Source of the DNA: Globomyces pollinis-pini
Lineage: Eukaryota > Chytridiomycota > Chytridiomycetes > Rhizophydiales > Globomycetaceae
Direction of reading: 5' to 3'
Assembly (NCBI GenBank): GCA_025399215.1
Contig: MU621104.1
Span: 62,001-126,000, forward strand
Length of the DNA: 64,000 bases
The notes beneath the pieces are model-generated. The model did no database searches, was not told where the DNA came from, and was given only the letters and a program-made list of their open reading frames with translations. Shown piece after piece: positions 48,038 through 59,085 of the stretch (position 1 is its first letter; the number at the start of each line of letters is the position of its first letter). A program made the translations under genes and the position numbers.

Positions 48038-49608
48038 ATGGATCAAAATGCAGGAACGATAAATACAAACCAAACGCAAGCAATACCAACAGACCAAGAA
48101 ATGTCACCAGAAGCTGCAGAAACTCTATTCAGTCGGTTCTCTAATGGATTGACATACTTTATGCAGAAAGCAAAGGATCAACTATCAACAATGGATTCCC
48201 CTAGAGATTTATTAAGATTCGTTATTTATCCTTCTGCTGCTTCTACTGGAGGTCCTTTGACGTTCTTGTCAAACAAATACCCATCTCTGAATGATATCGA
48301 ATTTTTAGATGGTATTATCACAAGTTAATGACTGGTAGACTTTCAAACTAGAATTTGGTGTACATATAGGAGTGGATTCCCTCCAAGTAATGATTTTTAA
48401 TATTGAAGTCTACTTTTAGTTCTTGGAAACTCATTCACTACTGATCAAGGATGGGTAAGGAGTCCCAACTAATACTATTTCTATCTTTATATTATTTCAA
48501 ATTTGTTAAACAAGTGCAAGATTGATTTGTTTAGGGTTGTATGTTACGTAGTGGACAAATGTTGCTTGCTAATGGGTATATGGTATTGCAAACAGTTACT
48601 AACTCTAGCTTCATGAACTGGGACGAGGTTTGCAATTCAAATATTTACAATAGATTGGAGAATTCGACAAATTGAAGAAGGAGATTGGATAAATTATGCA
48701 GAAATTATAACAAGGTTCAACGATTCACCTATCTCTCCTTTTTCTATCCATCGAATTGCTTTACATGGGCAACAATTAGATAAACAGGTGGGTGAATGGT
48801 TTGGACCATCCACAATATCTCAAGTGTTAAAGTATATTTTCTTTCATTGAACGATTAGAGTATTGGCATTGGCAAGCAACACTAGTTTAAATGTACATGT
48901 TGCTCAAGATGGTGTTTTGTATTTAGAAGAGGCAAGAGAAGAACTCAATAGATTGGTAGATGGAAAGAAACGATCTTTGATGATTCTTGTCAATTTACGA
49001 TTGGGATTGGATTCCTTGAATCCTATATATCATCCTGCGATTAAAAAGTGTTTTGAAATGAAAAACTTTCTTGGGATTGCTGGGTATCATTGTTTAATGA
49101 CTTATACTTTAGCGGTCGACCGAATTCATCATTGTTCTTTATGGGGTAAATCATTTTAAAAATATTTATCCCTAGATATCAAGGAAACAACTTAATATAT
49201 TTGGATCCGCATTTCAATCGAGCTTGTAATCATTTCACGCTCACATTTTAGGTATTCCTTTAAAAGAACTCCATTCATATGAAAAAGAGGTATATTTATG
49301 TTTAATGAATTAATAATAAGGTATGCAAGTACTTTTGCTCATAATATTACAGGATCTATTTAGTTACCATTGTGACAAAGTGCGATTATTGTCTTTAAAT
49401 CAAATGGATCCTTCGATGGTGATAGGTTTCTATATCAAGGATGAGACAGAATTGGATTTGTTTAAACAAAATGCGGAATCAGTAATCTATCATATTTTGT
49501 TAAACCTAGATATGTACTGGTAATACTCCATTATTTTCTATTGAATCCAAACCTCCTATTATCGCATTCAAACAAGGAGTTTTTGATCAGTCCGATGATG
49601 ATTTTTAA
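48038..49608 (+). CDS. ATG4: Cysteine protease ATG4 (autophagin)
   Basis: Eleven exons give 401 residues in the best model. It cleaves the C-terminus of Atg8 and later removes Atg8 from lipid. Conserved blocks: FLDDFQTRIWCTYRSGFPP, DQGWGCMLRSGQMLLAN with the catalytic Cys, VGEWFGPSTISQVLK, LRLGLDSLNPIYHPAIKKCF, GIAGGRPNSSLFFMGYQGN (restored by splicing), and YLDPHFNRA with the catalytic Asp and His. LNQMDPSMVIGFYIKDE follows. The acidic tail is FDQSDDDF. Introns are 22-33 nt, with two longer ones (80 and 63 nt). One junction near 48630 has no GT donor in the right phase, and a 22-nt GC-AG intron fits. Confidence 0.92.
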
Positions 49609-49763
49609 GTATATAATATATTTGTACCAAGCATCTTTAACTTAGTGGAAACTCAATCGGAGTCAAAGTTTCAAAACCCATAGTTGAGACAAGACCCTTG
49701 AAAGATTACCGTTTCAACCCACAACTAGATAAAAGCATCTCAAGAATTTTCCATTAAACAAGA

Positions 49764-50995
49764 ATGAAAGTTTTTACAGTATTATTCCTGATTCGTTCAT
49801 GCCTATCAGCTTTGAATCCAAACATCAATTTAGTGATTAAACCAACCGATTTTTTTACATCCAATACAAAGATTCCATATCAACCTGATAATGGTTTAGT
49901 AACTGTTCAACTAGGAAACCTTGAAAATTCAGTTTATGAACAAATTGATGTCATTTCAGGAAAGAAATTATCTAATCGTGGAGAAGCTCATGTTACTGTC
50001 ATTACTCCTCCCGAATTCCAAATTTTACAAACTGGTGGAATTACAAATACAATTCTAAATACTTTGGCTATTAAACACAATATTCAAAATTCTAAAATTG
50101 TTCCTTTATGTATTGGAAAGGATAAGACAGGTCCAAAATCTAAAAATCCTAGAGAAGTTTACAATATTGTTTTACAACGATCAATTGAAATGTTAAAGTT
50201 TCGTATTGAATTGTTTGAATTGTATTCCAACAATGGTGGATTACCAGAACTGTTTGATCCACTCTTGTTTTTACCTCATATTACTCTATCATTCTTAAAA
50301 GGTGATATATTTATTCAAGTAACTTATTTCTATTAATTATTGTATAGGATGGTATATTCAAGTCGCGTTATAGTTGTATTGGTAAGATAAATGACTTGGC
50401 AGTGGATCAAAATGATAACGTTGATGGTCAAAACGTTACAATAAGTTTCAATCCATCTCAAACTAAAAAACTTGATATACCAACTAGTTTCTTCAATTCC
50501 AACAAACTCGTGAAATATTCTTCTCAAAATGGTTTAGTGACAATCCCAATGATCAATGATTTGAAGTCAACTCGAATTCAGTTAAATGAAATCGCAGGTG
50601 TTTCGTTAGCAGATCGCGGGGAAACTCATGTAACTGTATTATCACCATCAGAATTTGCTGTACTGAAGAATGCAGGTGTATCTCAAAACGAAATTGATGA
50701 ATTGGCTCTAAAATTTGATATCCAAAATAGTGATTTGACTCCAATCTGTTTGGGAATCGGAAGGGCAAAATCATCAACAGTTTATAATATTGTTCTTGAA
50801 AAGCCGGTTAAAATTATGAATTATCGTAGAGCATTGTCTGAAGTGTATCAATCTAAAGGTGGTGCAGGAGAACTATTTAATCCTGATTACTATTATCCGC
50901 ATATTACTCTTGGGTTTGTCAAAGGGGATTTATTTGACACTGATGGAGTTTATAAAGGAGTGAATAGTTGCTTTAGAAATCTTCGACTAATATAA
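49764..50995 (+). CDS. Secreted protein with two tandem 2H phosphoesterase domains
   Basis: Two exons over one 29-nt intron give 400 residues. A signal peptide (MKVFTVLFLIRSCLSA) precedes two homologous domains of about 190 residues, divided near the intron. Each has two H-x-T motifs of the 2H (LigT/cyclic phosphodiesterase) superfamily: domain 1 AHVTVITPPEF and PHITLSFLKG; domain 2 THVTVLSPSEF and PHITLGFVKG. Each domain opens with a PTxFFxSN box and a G-L-V-T/I patch. 2H enzymes act on 2',3'-cyclic phosphates or related RNA ends, normally inside cells; here the protein should be exported. It may belong to the fungal 2H-SAK group. The paralogue at 52274 adds a GPI-type tail that this copy lacks. 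Confidence 0.82.
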
Positions 50996-51056
50996 TTCCT
51001 ATGATATTTAAACTCTGATGAAGAAATCTTCGACTAATAGTATGATATTTAAACTC
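50975..51056. repeat. Direct repeat at the 3' end of the 2H gene
   Basis: The segment with AGAAATCTTCGACTAATA then ATGATATTTAAACTC occurs at 50975-51015 and again at 51022-51056, with a 7-nt difference inside. The first copy holds the last codons and stop of the gene. It is a local tandem duplication. Confidence 0.75.
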
Positions 51057-51235
51057 ATTGTTGTTATTGATACTTGACTGATACCATAGTCAACTAATAC
51101 CATAGTCAGGATAACTTTATTAATCAAGTGGTTTCTATAACATTCTTTAAGTTCCATCATCCATCAGTCATTTTTACATTGTTTGTTGTCGAGTCATTGG
51201 TGGTGATCATCACTGGAGATGAAACAAATCGACCA

Positions 51236-51445
51236 ATGAATCTCCAGATCGAATCCAATAAATACAAGACAAAAAAAATAGTAGAATCTTATTCAAAAAT
51301 ATACAAAATGGATGTTGCTCGTCATTTAATTAGTATTCGTTATCATCAAAATCGTCCTCATACCCCTACTGTTTCCTTACCAAAATCATCCTTGGGTACT
51401 ACCACTCTTCAACAGTTTCAATTGCCTACTCCTTCTAAATGTTAA
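51236..51445 (+). CDS. Possible small protein, mitochondrial-type
   Basis: An open frame with in-frame ATGs at 51236 and 51308 gives 69 or 45 residues. The sequence is basic and ends RPHTPTVSLPKSSLG then QFQLPTPSKC. The HTP...LP pattern is faintly like the KGD4/YMR31 subunit of 2-oxoglutarate dehydrogenase, but that is weak. It may instead be chance. Confidence 0.25.
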   Translation: MNLQIESNKYKTKKIVESYSKIYKMDVARHLISIRYHQNRPHTPTVSLPKSSLGTTTLQQFQLPTPSKC

Positions 51446-51608
51446 CTTATTTCTTTCTTTGTTTATAATAAAATTCTTGATTTTAAAATCATTTCTTTAC
51501 TTGTTGCTTTTCAATCACACGTTCCAACAACTTGTTACCTATCGTAACCTAATACCCACCCATATTACATACCAGCCTATTTATTTTATAATTTCACCAA
51601 TAAACCGT

Positions 51609-51960
51609 ATAAATATCTCAATCTCTCTGAAAATGGTTGAACAGGTAAATGGGTAATTCTCACTTGAGCGGTAACTCCATATAGAATCAATTCAGTTTTG
51701 AACCAGAATTAAATTAGAACGTGTTTGATACATATGAAATGAATAGACGCGAGTGTTGTATGGTGGCAGTCAACCGTTCCTCTTTCGACGCCTAAATATC
51801 CAACACATGTTGGTGTTCATGATAAACTGTAAATTCATTTCATATAGTTTGTTAAAGAATTCAATAATATGTGTGAATACATTAAAAAAAAGTAAAGTAG
51901 TTGTTCATTGCTATAGTGGGAATCATACCAACCATAGTAGCATTTAATATTGCGGACTGA
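51609..51960 (+). CDS. Possible small multi-exon gene ending in one TM helix
   Basis: The 3' part can be read as WWQSTVPLSTPKYPTHVGVH then KLLLKNSIICLFIAIVGIIP and AFNIAD with a stop at 51960, if a 19-nt intron and a 28-nt intron are removed. The product would end in a single hydrophobic helix, as in small respiratory-chain subunits. The 5' exons are not resolved, and the intron sizes are speculative. Confidence 0.2.
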
Positions 51961-52273
51961 GTTGGCAAACCGTACATGATCCACCCAATTCAGAACACTT
52001 GGATTGGGAACTTATCACAAGATTTTTGTTTCTTCAAATAAATTGTTTGAATACATGGTAATGACAACCAGAAACATGACCATATCAACACTGTAATAGG
52101 TCAATACAAGAATGAATGGTCAGAATTCCGTTAATGGACGTGTTAATCCTTAATTCCATCACATACCCCCCAAAACGTGTCGAGGAACGTGGAATGTGAA
52201 ACAAAAATTATGGAGGATAGACAAGTGAATAAATACAAGGAACTTTAAGATTGCTTTTAGTAAAAATATTAGA

Positions 52274-53520
52274 ATGATGAAGTATTTAACGTTGGTAACG
52301 TTATTCATTGCTGCCTATGCAAATTTAAACCCATCTATCAATTTAGATATCCCAACCGAATTCTTTACGTCCAATACTAAACTTTCATTTGTACCAAAAA
52401 CGAATTATTCCATGGTTGCTCTTTCCAACCTTGATCAAACGATTTACGATCAAGTGAATACTATATCTGGTAAAACTCTACAAAATCGTGGTGAAGCTCA
52501 TGTTACTGTGATTACTCCACCAGAATTCACGGTATTAAGAACTGGTGGTGTGACTCAACAAGATTTAGATAATCTTGCAATCAAATATCAAATTCAAAAT
52601 GCTCCTATTGTACCTATTTGTCTTGGTAAACAAATCACGTTACCAACGGATACCAATCCAAGAGAAGTATATAATATTCTCATTCAACGATCTCAATCAT
52701 TACTTGAATATCGTAAAGCATTATTTGAAATTTTTTCAAAGAATGGTGGGGAAACTGAAAAATTTGATCCATTATTGTTTTATCCACATATTACCTTGGC
52801 ATTTCAAAAAGGGGATATCTTTATTCAAGTAAATAAAATAACGCGATTTACCTTATAGGAAGGAGTATTCAAATCAAGATATTCATGTTATGGAACTATA
52901 AATCAATTAGATACTACCATTCCACTTGATACACCAGGTTCTAAAATCATTCTTGAATTTCAAAACAATCAAGAATCATTATCAATTCCAAATAATTTTT
53001 TTAATTCCAATTTAAATATTCCATTTACTTCTCATGTTGGTTATTCTACAGTTGATCTTGGTAATGATATTAATCAAACTCGAATTGATTTAAATCAAAT
53101 TGCAGGTTTAAATTTAACTGATCGTGGTGAAGCTCATATTACTTGTATTACACCACCAGAATTTAAAATATTACAATTAATTGGAATTAATCAAGTTGAA
53201 CTTGATCAATTAGCTATAGATCATCAAATTCAAAAAACTCGTATTCAACCAATTTGTTTAGGTCGTAATCGTGCTAATGGTAAAATTGTTTATAATATCG
53301 TCATTGAAAAATCAATTGAAATTATGAATTATCGTAGATCTTTGGCAAAGTTATATATTCAAAAAGGTGGGAATGGTGAATACTTTGATCCTGAATATTT
53401 TTATCCTCATATTACTCTTGGATTCGTTGGTGGTGATGTTTTTGATTCTAATGGTGTTTATAAAGGTATCAATAGTTGTTTTAGAAATATTAAATTGGTA
53501 ACGGATCTAAAAACTACTGT

Positions 53521-53593
<73 letters not shown>

Positions 53594-53803
53594 TCTACTT
53601 CTGCTACTGCTACTGCTACTTCTACCATGACTACCACCAAATCAAGTGTTACTACAAAACCAACTGGTACTAGCTATACACCTGCAGTTGCACCATATGC
53701 TGAAGAAACGAAAGCGTATGGAGGTAAAGATTATGGGTACGTATCTGGAGCTTCTTCAGTATCGATTGGTTTAGGATCCATCATGATTGCATTGTTACTT
53801 TAA
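52274..53803 (+). CDS. GPI-type secreted protein with two tandem 2H phosphoesterase domains
   Basis: Two exons over one 30-nt intron give 499 residues. Signal peptide MMKYLTLVTLFIAAYA. Domain 1 has AHVTVITPPEF and PHITLAFQKG. Domain 2 has AHITCITPPEF and PHITLGFVGG; all four HxT motifs are kept. A pure poly-Thr run coded by ACT repeats follows, then a Ser/Thr/Ala stretch, and a C-terminus with small residues (GASSVSIGLGS) followed by a hydrophobic end (IMIALLL), as expected for a GPI anchor signal. The protein would thus sit outside the cell on a glycosylated stalk. It is the anchored paralogue of the gene at 49764, with the intron at the same place. Confidence 0.82.
53521..53591. repeat. (ACT)n microsatellite coding poly-Thr
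   Basis: About 23 perfect ACT units in frame code a Thr run in the stalk of the 2H/GPI protein. Triplet slippage here would change stalk length without breaking the frame. Confidence 0.95.
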
Positions 53804-53949
53804 ATGGTCAAATAAAAACCATCATTACATCATACATTTTGAATCTATGACCAGATTGATCAGGAGATAAGTAATGAATCTACAAGACAATACTTGGTTC
53901 AGATAAATCAGAACATGAGATTAGTATTTTTTAAATATGAGGGTTTTTA

Positions 53950-56010
53950 TTATTTATGCTTATTACCATGAGATTCATGAACATGAGAAACAGTATTAAA
54001 GTTACGTGTGGTACAAACCTCATTTCGTATCAGCCAATCATCCGCCTTTAAATCAGCCATATTGATTCGATTCTCTGGTACAGGATCCAACATACGATAC
54101 TAGGATAAATCAGGAGGTTTTACCAGTAATTTACGGAATCCAGGATGAAGTCTTTCAAAAGGTGCAAATTTCTTATTGCTATCACGATAGGTTTTGTATC
54201 GTGTGTCGGTAATGACGGCGGATCGCCATGGGATCGAATTACTGGACATGACGTACCTAGAGTTGGAAATTGTCATTTACCCTATTATTCCAACGGCCCA
54301 AATATCAGTCAATTCAGAGTCATATTCGGTAGCAGTGAATTCTTCTGGGGCTATATATGGCCCAGATCCTTTTACACCTGTTAATTTTTCACGTACAGAA
54401 CAGAATGGATTCTTAAATACAGTTGATACACCAAAATCAGTTATTTTTAGAATTCGTCCAGTTTTATCCAATAGTAAATTTTCTAACTATTAATTGATGA
54501 TATTTTCAACCTGGTTTTAAATCACGATGAGCTACTCCGATGGAATGCAAATAACTAACACCGTTACATAACTGGGAGAAATAACAGTTTCGTTCCGCTT
54601 CTGATTGTAATGAACCATTTGATATTCTTTGGAATAAATCACCACCTTCACAATATTCCATTACGACACACCATTGATGTTTCTAACATTACTTTTCTTT
54701 ATGATTTACGTTATCTTGAATCAAATCAACGGATTTGACGACTATAATGAGCTAATAGAGAGTTACCATTTTCATTGTCTAATGAAGATGCAATACAAAA
54801 CTCAGCATTGAGTTTCTTGATGTACTCTTTCTATGATATTAATGATAAATAAATAATACCTATAATAGAGAATTAAAGATTGGAAACTTACATTAGTTTC
54901 GTTATTTCCTTTTTTTCTAAACTCTTTAACAGCATATTTGATATTTGATCCTGTAGGACAACACAACTTGACTGTGGCAAAGGACCCTTTGCCAAGAACA
55001 TCGCTTGTTCGTCCATACTTTTCATCAAACGAAGTCTCAGAGCTAGATCGAGATATGTTTGCCTTGACAGATAAACTACGACCTAAACTATCAGATTGTT
55101 GTGCTGCCAAGTTTGAAGACGATTTGTTCAACTTTTGAAGTGGTGATAACAAATCCTTTAAAGTCATATGATCCGATTGACTTGAAACTGATTTTTTTCG
55201 ACTCATTGAAGTTCGAATGGATAAAATTGAATCTGCCTTTTCTGCTTTTTCTGCAGGGATTCCATTCATAGGAGATTGAACGACATCTTTGCTTGTAATT
55301 TCTGGAATGGATGATTGTGAAGGAGAGTTTGATGCTATAGATGAATTTTTTGATTTGCTTGTAATTTTGTCTTTGAAATTTAGAAAATCCTATTGTTCAG
55401 ATTTACAAAAGAATAAACCTATTTGGGGATTCAGATTGCTATAATGATTACCTTTAACAAGGATCCAGATGATTTTGATTTTTTCGGCGGAGCATCTTCT
55501 TCAGATTCATAATCTGAAGAATCAGAATGCATTGAAAATATTCTAAGAATTAAGAGACTAATATAATACCCCTTTTCCTTCTTTCGATAAGTAACTGATG
55601 CTCTTCTTGACCCAGTATCATTGTGAACATTAAATTTGCTATTGTTTGAGTCATCAGATAATTCTGAATCTGAAGAAGCAGAAGGTAACGGTCTTCTATC
55701 TAGAATAGAAATTAAGGTAATGACAATTGATTACAACCGAATATACCACCTCTATCATCATCGGAAGTTGGAGTTGAGTCACCTAAATGAAAAATTCGAT
55801 AGACCATTCCATGCTGTTGACTATATCATTTATTAATATTTGTATATTTTTAAATGATTGAATGAATATAATTAGGATAATAAGGTTAACATACTTGTCA
55901 GTTTTAGTAGATTTTTTAGAGATTGATCTTGCCATTGAATCCCTATGAGTGGAAGAAGTCCTTTCTTCCAAGAAACCCTTGTCCCAAACTTCAGCATTGA
56001 AATTACTCAT
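53950..56010 (-). CDS. SAT4/HAL-family serine/threonine kinase
   Basis: A multi-exon gene whose kinase domain reassembles over introns of 24-31 nt. The glycine loop is DVLGKGSFATVKLC, the catalytic Lys is in YAVKEFRKKG, then AEFCIASSLDNENVVK, VVMEYCEGGDLF, HRDLKPENLLLD (restored by a 28-nt intron), LKITDFGVSTVF, KGSGPYIAPEEF and the C-lobe YRMLDPVPENRI. These are signs of the fungal Hal4/Sat4/Hal5/Npr1 (HRK) group, which controls potassium and nutrient transporters at the plasma membrane. The N-terminus (start 56010, MSNFNAEVWDKG) is a long Ser-rich, probably phosphorylated tail; its short exons between 55270 and 55850 were not fully joined. The catalytic residues are intact. Confidence 0.85.
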
Positions 56011-56072
56011 GACAAGATAAAGAATGTTGAGCAGCCACTGAACTGAAAAATGAAATGAAACAGATGATGACT

Positions 56073-56134
56073 ACCACTAGTAGTAGTACTAGTAGTAGTA
56101 GTAGTAGTAATAAGTAGTAGTAATAAGTAGTGGT
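56073..56134. repeat. (AGT)n-type triplet repeat upstream of the kinase
   Basis: Interrupted AGT/TAG triplets (with ACT and AAT variants) lie between the kinase start and the J-protein stop, in noncoding DNA. Confidence 0.85.
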
Positions 56135-56160
56135 AACAGGTACAGATATACAAATTTATT

Positions 56161-56812
56161 TTAGGTATTTGGTTTTCGATACAATTCTTGTAATCCTTGT
56201 TTCTTTTTAAATTGTTGATGAAGTTCCCATCCATAATTTAATTCCCTCTCTTGATGAGTTGCTATATTATCACTTATAATCAAACTAACAACTCCTACAA
56301 ATAAACTACATAATACAAATATTTGAAAGGAATCCTTATCATATGCTAACCATTAATTTAAAAGTATTTTACTCTTGCCATTATCATATTCATTCCAATG
56401 TTGTTGTTGACTATACCTAGTACTACTACTACTACTTCTACCACTGGTATTACTACTAGTAATATTTGAATCATAAGAATGTTTTAGATTAGGATCTTTT
56501 AGTAAATTATAAGCATCCTGAACTTTTAAATATTCCAATTTTTTTAAATTTTGAAGATGAGAAGATAAATGAGAAGTCATATCTATGATTAGTATACAGA
56601 ATTACCAGGATGAAATTGTTTTGCTAACAGGTAATATTTTGCTTTAATAGTTTTTTGATCATCTAATTTATTGACTAATTTAATTAGTTTTATTATTGAA
56701 TACCATTTAGTATTTGGTAAGGAGTTTCTTTATGTTTCCATACTTGAGAATGATACAGTCTCTTTACTAGTGATGGTGTCTTTACTAGTGATGAATACAA
56801 TGTCTTTAACAT
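56161..56812 (-). CDS. DnaJ-domain protein with presequence and C-terminal TM
   Basis: Four exons over introns of 29, 23 (56583-56605) and 27 nt give 190 residues. The N-terminus MLKTLYSSLVKTPSLVKRLY is basic and amphipathic, like a mitochondrial presequence. The J domain reads TPYQILNV, IKAKYYLLAKQFHPD (HPD intact, split by the 23-nt intron) and AYNLLKDPNLKHSYD. A Ser-rich linker and one TM helix (FQIFVLCSLFVGVVSLII) follow, then a basic tail. The layout resembles DNAJC4-type membrane J proteins. It should stimulate an Hsp70, probably in mitochondria. Confidence 0.8.
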
Positions 56813-57066
56813 TTTTGTAAATTTCAAAATGTTAATATTTCCATCTATCTCTTTTTGTATGGAATTTTTCCTCTTTATCGTAATCAATAAACTCACTAGC
56901 AATTAATCTACTGCTATAAACTAAATTAAACTACTGGTATTTATTGAATGTATAAACTACTTGTATTGATTGTATAAACTATTTGTATTGAATGCATGTA
57001 ATGATGATCAAACACTGGGACCCACCAATTCAAGTGTCCATATGTGGCAAACTTATCTTTTAATTC

Positions 57067-58542
57067 ATGAAGTTGCCAAAATTTAAAAATTTGTTACTAC
57101 CATTCGTACTATTCATATTAATCACTCTATCCATCTTGGGTTTCTTAGTATCCATTCCTATTTTTAACCATTATCTAGTTTGAAAAAAAATTATTAAATG
57201 CTCTCAAATTCTTGGTCTATTTCATAAACGATTACAAAATTATTGGAACTTTCATTTACGTTGCAGTAGTAGCTATCTGGATTACTTTCTTACTTCCTCT
57301 AATTTTAGCTCAGATTTTAGCTGGAATTATTTTTACTCCATTACCTTTCGCAATATTCATTATATTTTGTGCTTGCCAACTTGCAATCATCATCATTTAT
57401 ACCCTAGGTACATTTTATACACTCTAATAATGAATTAGCAAATTCTGTGTTGAAAAATTGGTTACAAAAACAATTTCACAACGATCAAAAGGTTAAAGCA
57501 ATCAATCAGGCTTTTTCTGAACAAGGTAATGTATAATGATCTTATGAGTTCAAGGTTCCAAATTAGTCGTATTGCTACGTTTGACTCCTGTACCTTTTGG
57601 TTTAATGACATACATCTTGTCAACAACTGACATTAAGGTATTGTATTAAACTCTCTAACAATTTAGGTTTGCTTTCGTATACTTAAAGAGTAGTTGCACT
57701 CCTTGCTAATAGGAACTATTGGTTTACTCCCAGGTATCACATTACATGTGTTGGTGGGAGCATTGACTCGATCTGCAAATAACTCAAAAACTCCACTACG
57801 AGTGTCTCTACTTACCGGTGTCATTGGTTTCTCGTTTGCTCTCTTGGCTTTTGTTTGTATCACTTGTGTAGCCAGAAGAGCATTACGCTCTGTAGTACAT
57901 TTGGATACAGCGGAAGAAGAAGTGGATGTTCAATCAATTGATTTATTGAATGATTCAGGTTCGGTTCAGTCTAATAGACTTGAAATGGGGGCTTTGGACA
58001 ACATATCATCATTGAACGATAGCGTATGTGATACAGAAGTTATAGATACATCCGCAAATGGAGATATATCTAGTAACCAGGTTATGGAAGAGTCATCCAG
58101 CATGAAAGATAACTCGATTCCATTTGAAACACAGTCAACTGTAGTATTAGAAAATTCTAGCTGTTGCAGTATAACACAATCTTCTACTACACAGATATCA
58201 CCAGCATTGAATCCCACAATCAATGCCACTAAAAAGTGCAGCATAGATGTAGAACAAGATCAATCTAATTGCTTGGTACAAAACAATCAACTTGAACAAC
58301 CATTACCAAACAATACACACGAACATACCCATTCCACACTCATCCTACAGCAAACCGATTCACAGCCGGTCAAGATTCGTAATAACATTTTTAGTGCTTA
58401 CCTTTTAGATGCTGTATTTACTACTGGAGAAAAAATCGCAATGATGGTGGTTTCTTGTATTTCATTTTTAGCATTGACTATTGGGATTCCTGTGATATTA
58501 TTGAATACAACTTCCACTGGAACAACATGGGGAAACCCTTGA
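57067..58542 (+). CDS. VTT-domain (TVP38/TMEM64-type) membrane protein
   Basis: Five exons over introns of 31, 31, 29 and 56 nt give 442 residues. TM helices lie near the start and at residues 40-100. The VTT core reads LVVLLRLTPVPFGLMTYILS, then LIGTIGLLPGITLHVLVGAL, the conserved reentrant-loop pattern shared with TVP38, TMEM41 and VMP1. VTT proteins act as lipid scramblases or transport proteins in the ER/Golgi. After a long Ser/Asn/Gln-rich cytosolic stretch there is one more TM close to the C-terminus (MMVVSCISFLALTIGIPVIL), which is unusual for this family. The first intron border was chosen because it keeps the frame from the ATG at 57067. Confidence 0.83.
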
Positions 58543-59085
58543 TATCCGTGTTTATTTAATTTAGTAAATATATTGCATGATACATTACCTATTTTCAACT
58601 TGAATATGAATTAACGATGGCCATCTAGATAATAGGTTTCGTTTTCGTGCAGTAACTGTTACCTTTTCACTACACTTTTTTTTTGAAATAAGTGAACATT
58701 AAAAAAATGAATTCTATCTGTAGTGAATCACAAAACCAATTTAAGCCAAGCTTTTACAAATTTGGCTTTATGTGATTCTGCCTCACAATTTGATCACATC
58801 GCGTGTCCCAAAAAACAACCATGCCCGAAAAACAACCCCTTTTTTCAACAAACGTCATCATAAAACTACCCACAGGTCCAAACCCTATACCATTTCATCA
58901 ACATCAAACTGAATTACAAGTCTATTGTAAACAGAACCGAAAGTTTTTGTAAATTCAATCATCATCCTGCTGTCAAGAAAAAAAAGTAATCACTCGTGAT
59001 ATTAAATCGAGACATCGCCCAAAAGATTCACAAGCAATATAAAATGCTACATTAAACTCAAAAAAAAAGTTCATTTGAATACAAG
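58543..59085. other. Intergenic spacer and likely promoter of the acyl-CoA synthetase
   Basis: AT-rich, with a TTTTTTTTT tract near 58678. No gene or RNA was recognised. Confidence 0.35.

Larger units (their letters stand above)
50996..52273. other. 1.3-kb spacer between 2H paralogues, with small open frames
   Basis: Besides the direct repeat and the two low-confidence small genes listed separately, this stretch is AT-rich and holds CCATAGTC-type duplications near 51081-51108. Nothing else was seen. Confidence 0.35.

Noticed and set aside
51459..51656. 65-codon + strand frame
   Set aside because: Composition matches AT-rich spacer and no intron or family pattern supports it.
53458..53640. 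- strand poly-Val frame
   Set aside because: It is the reverse reading of the ACT microsatellite.
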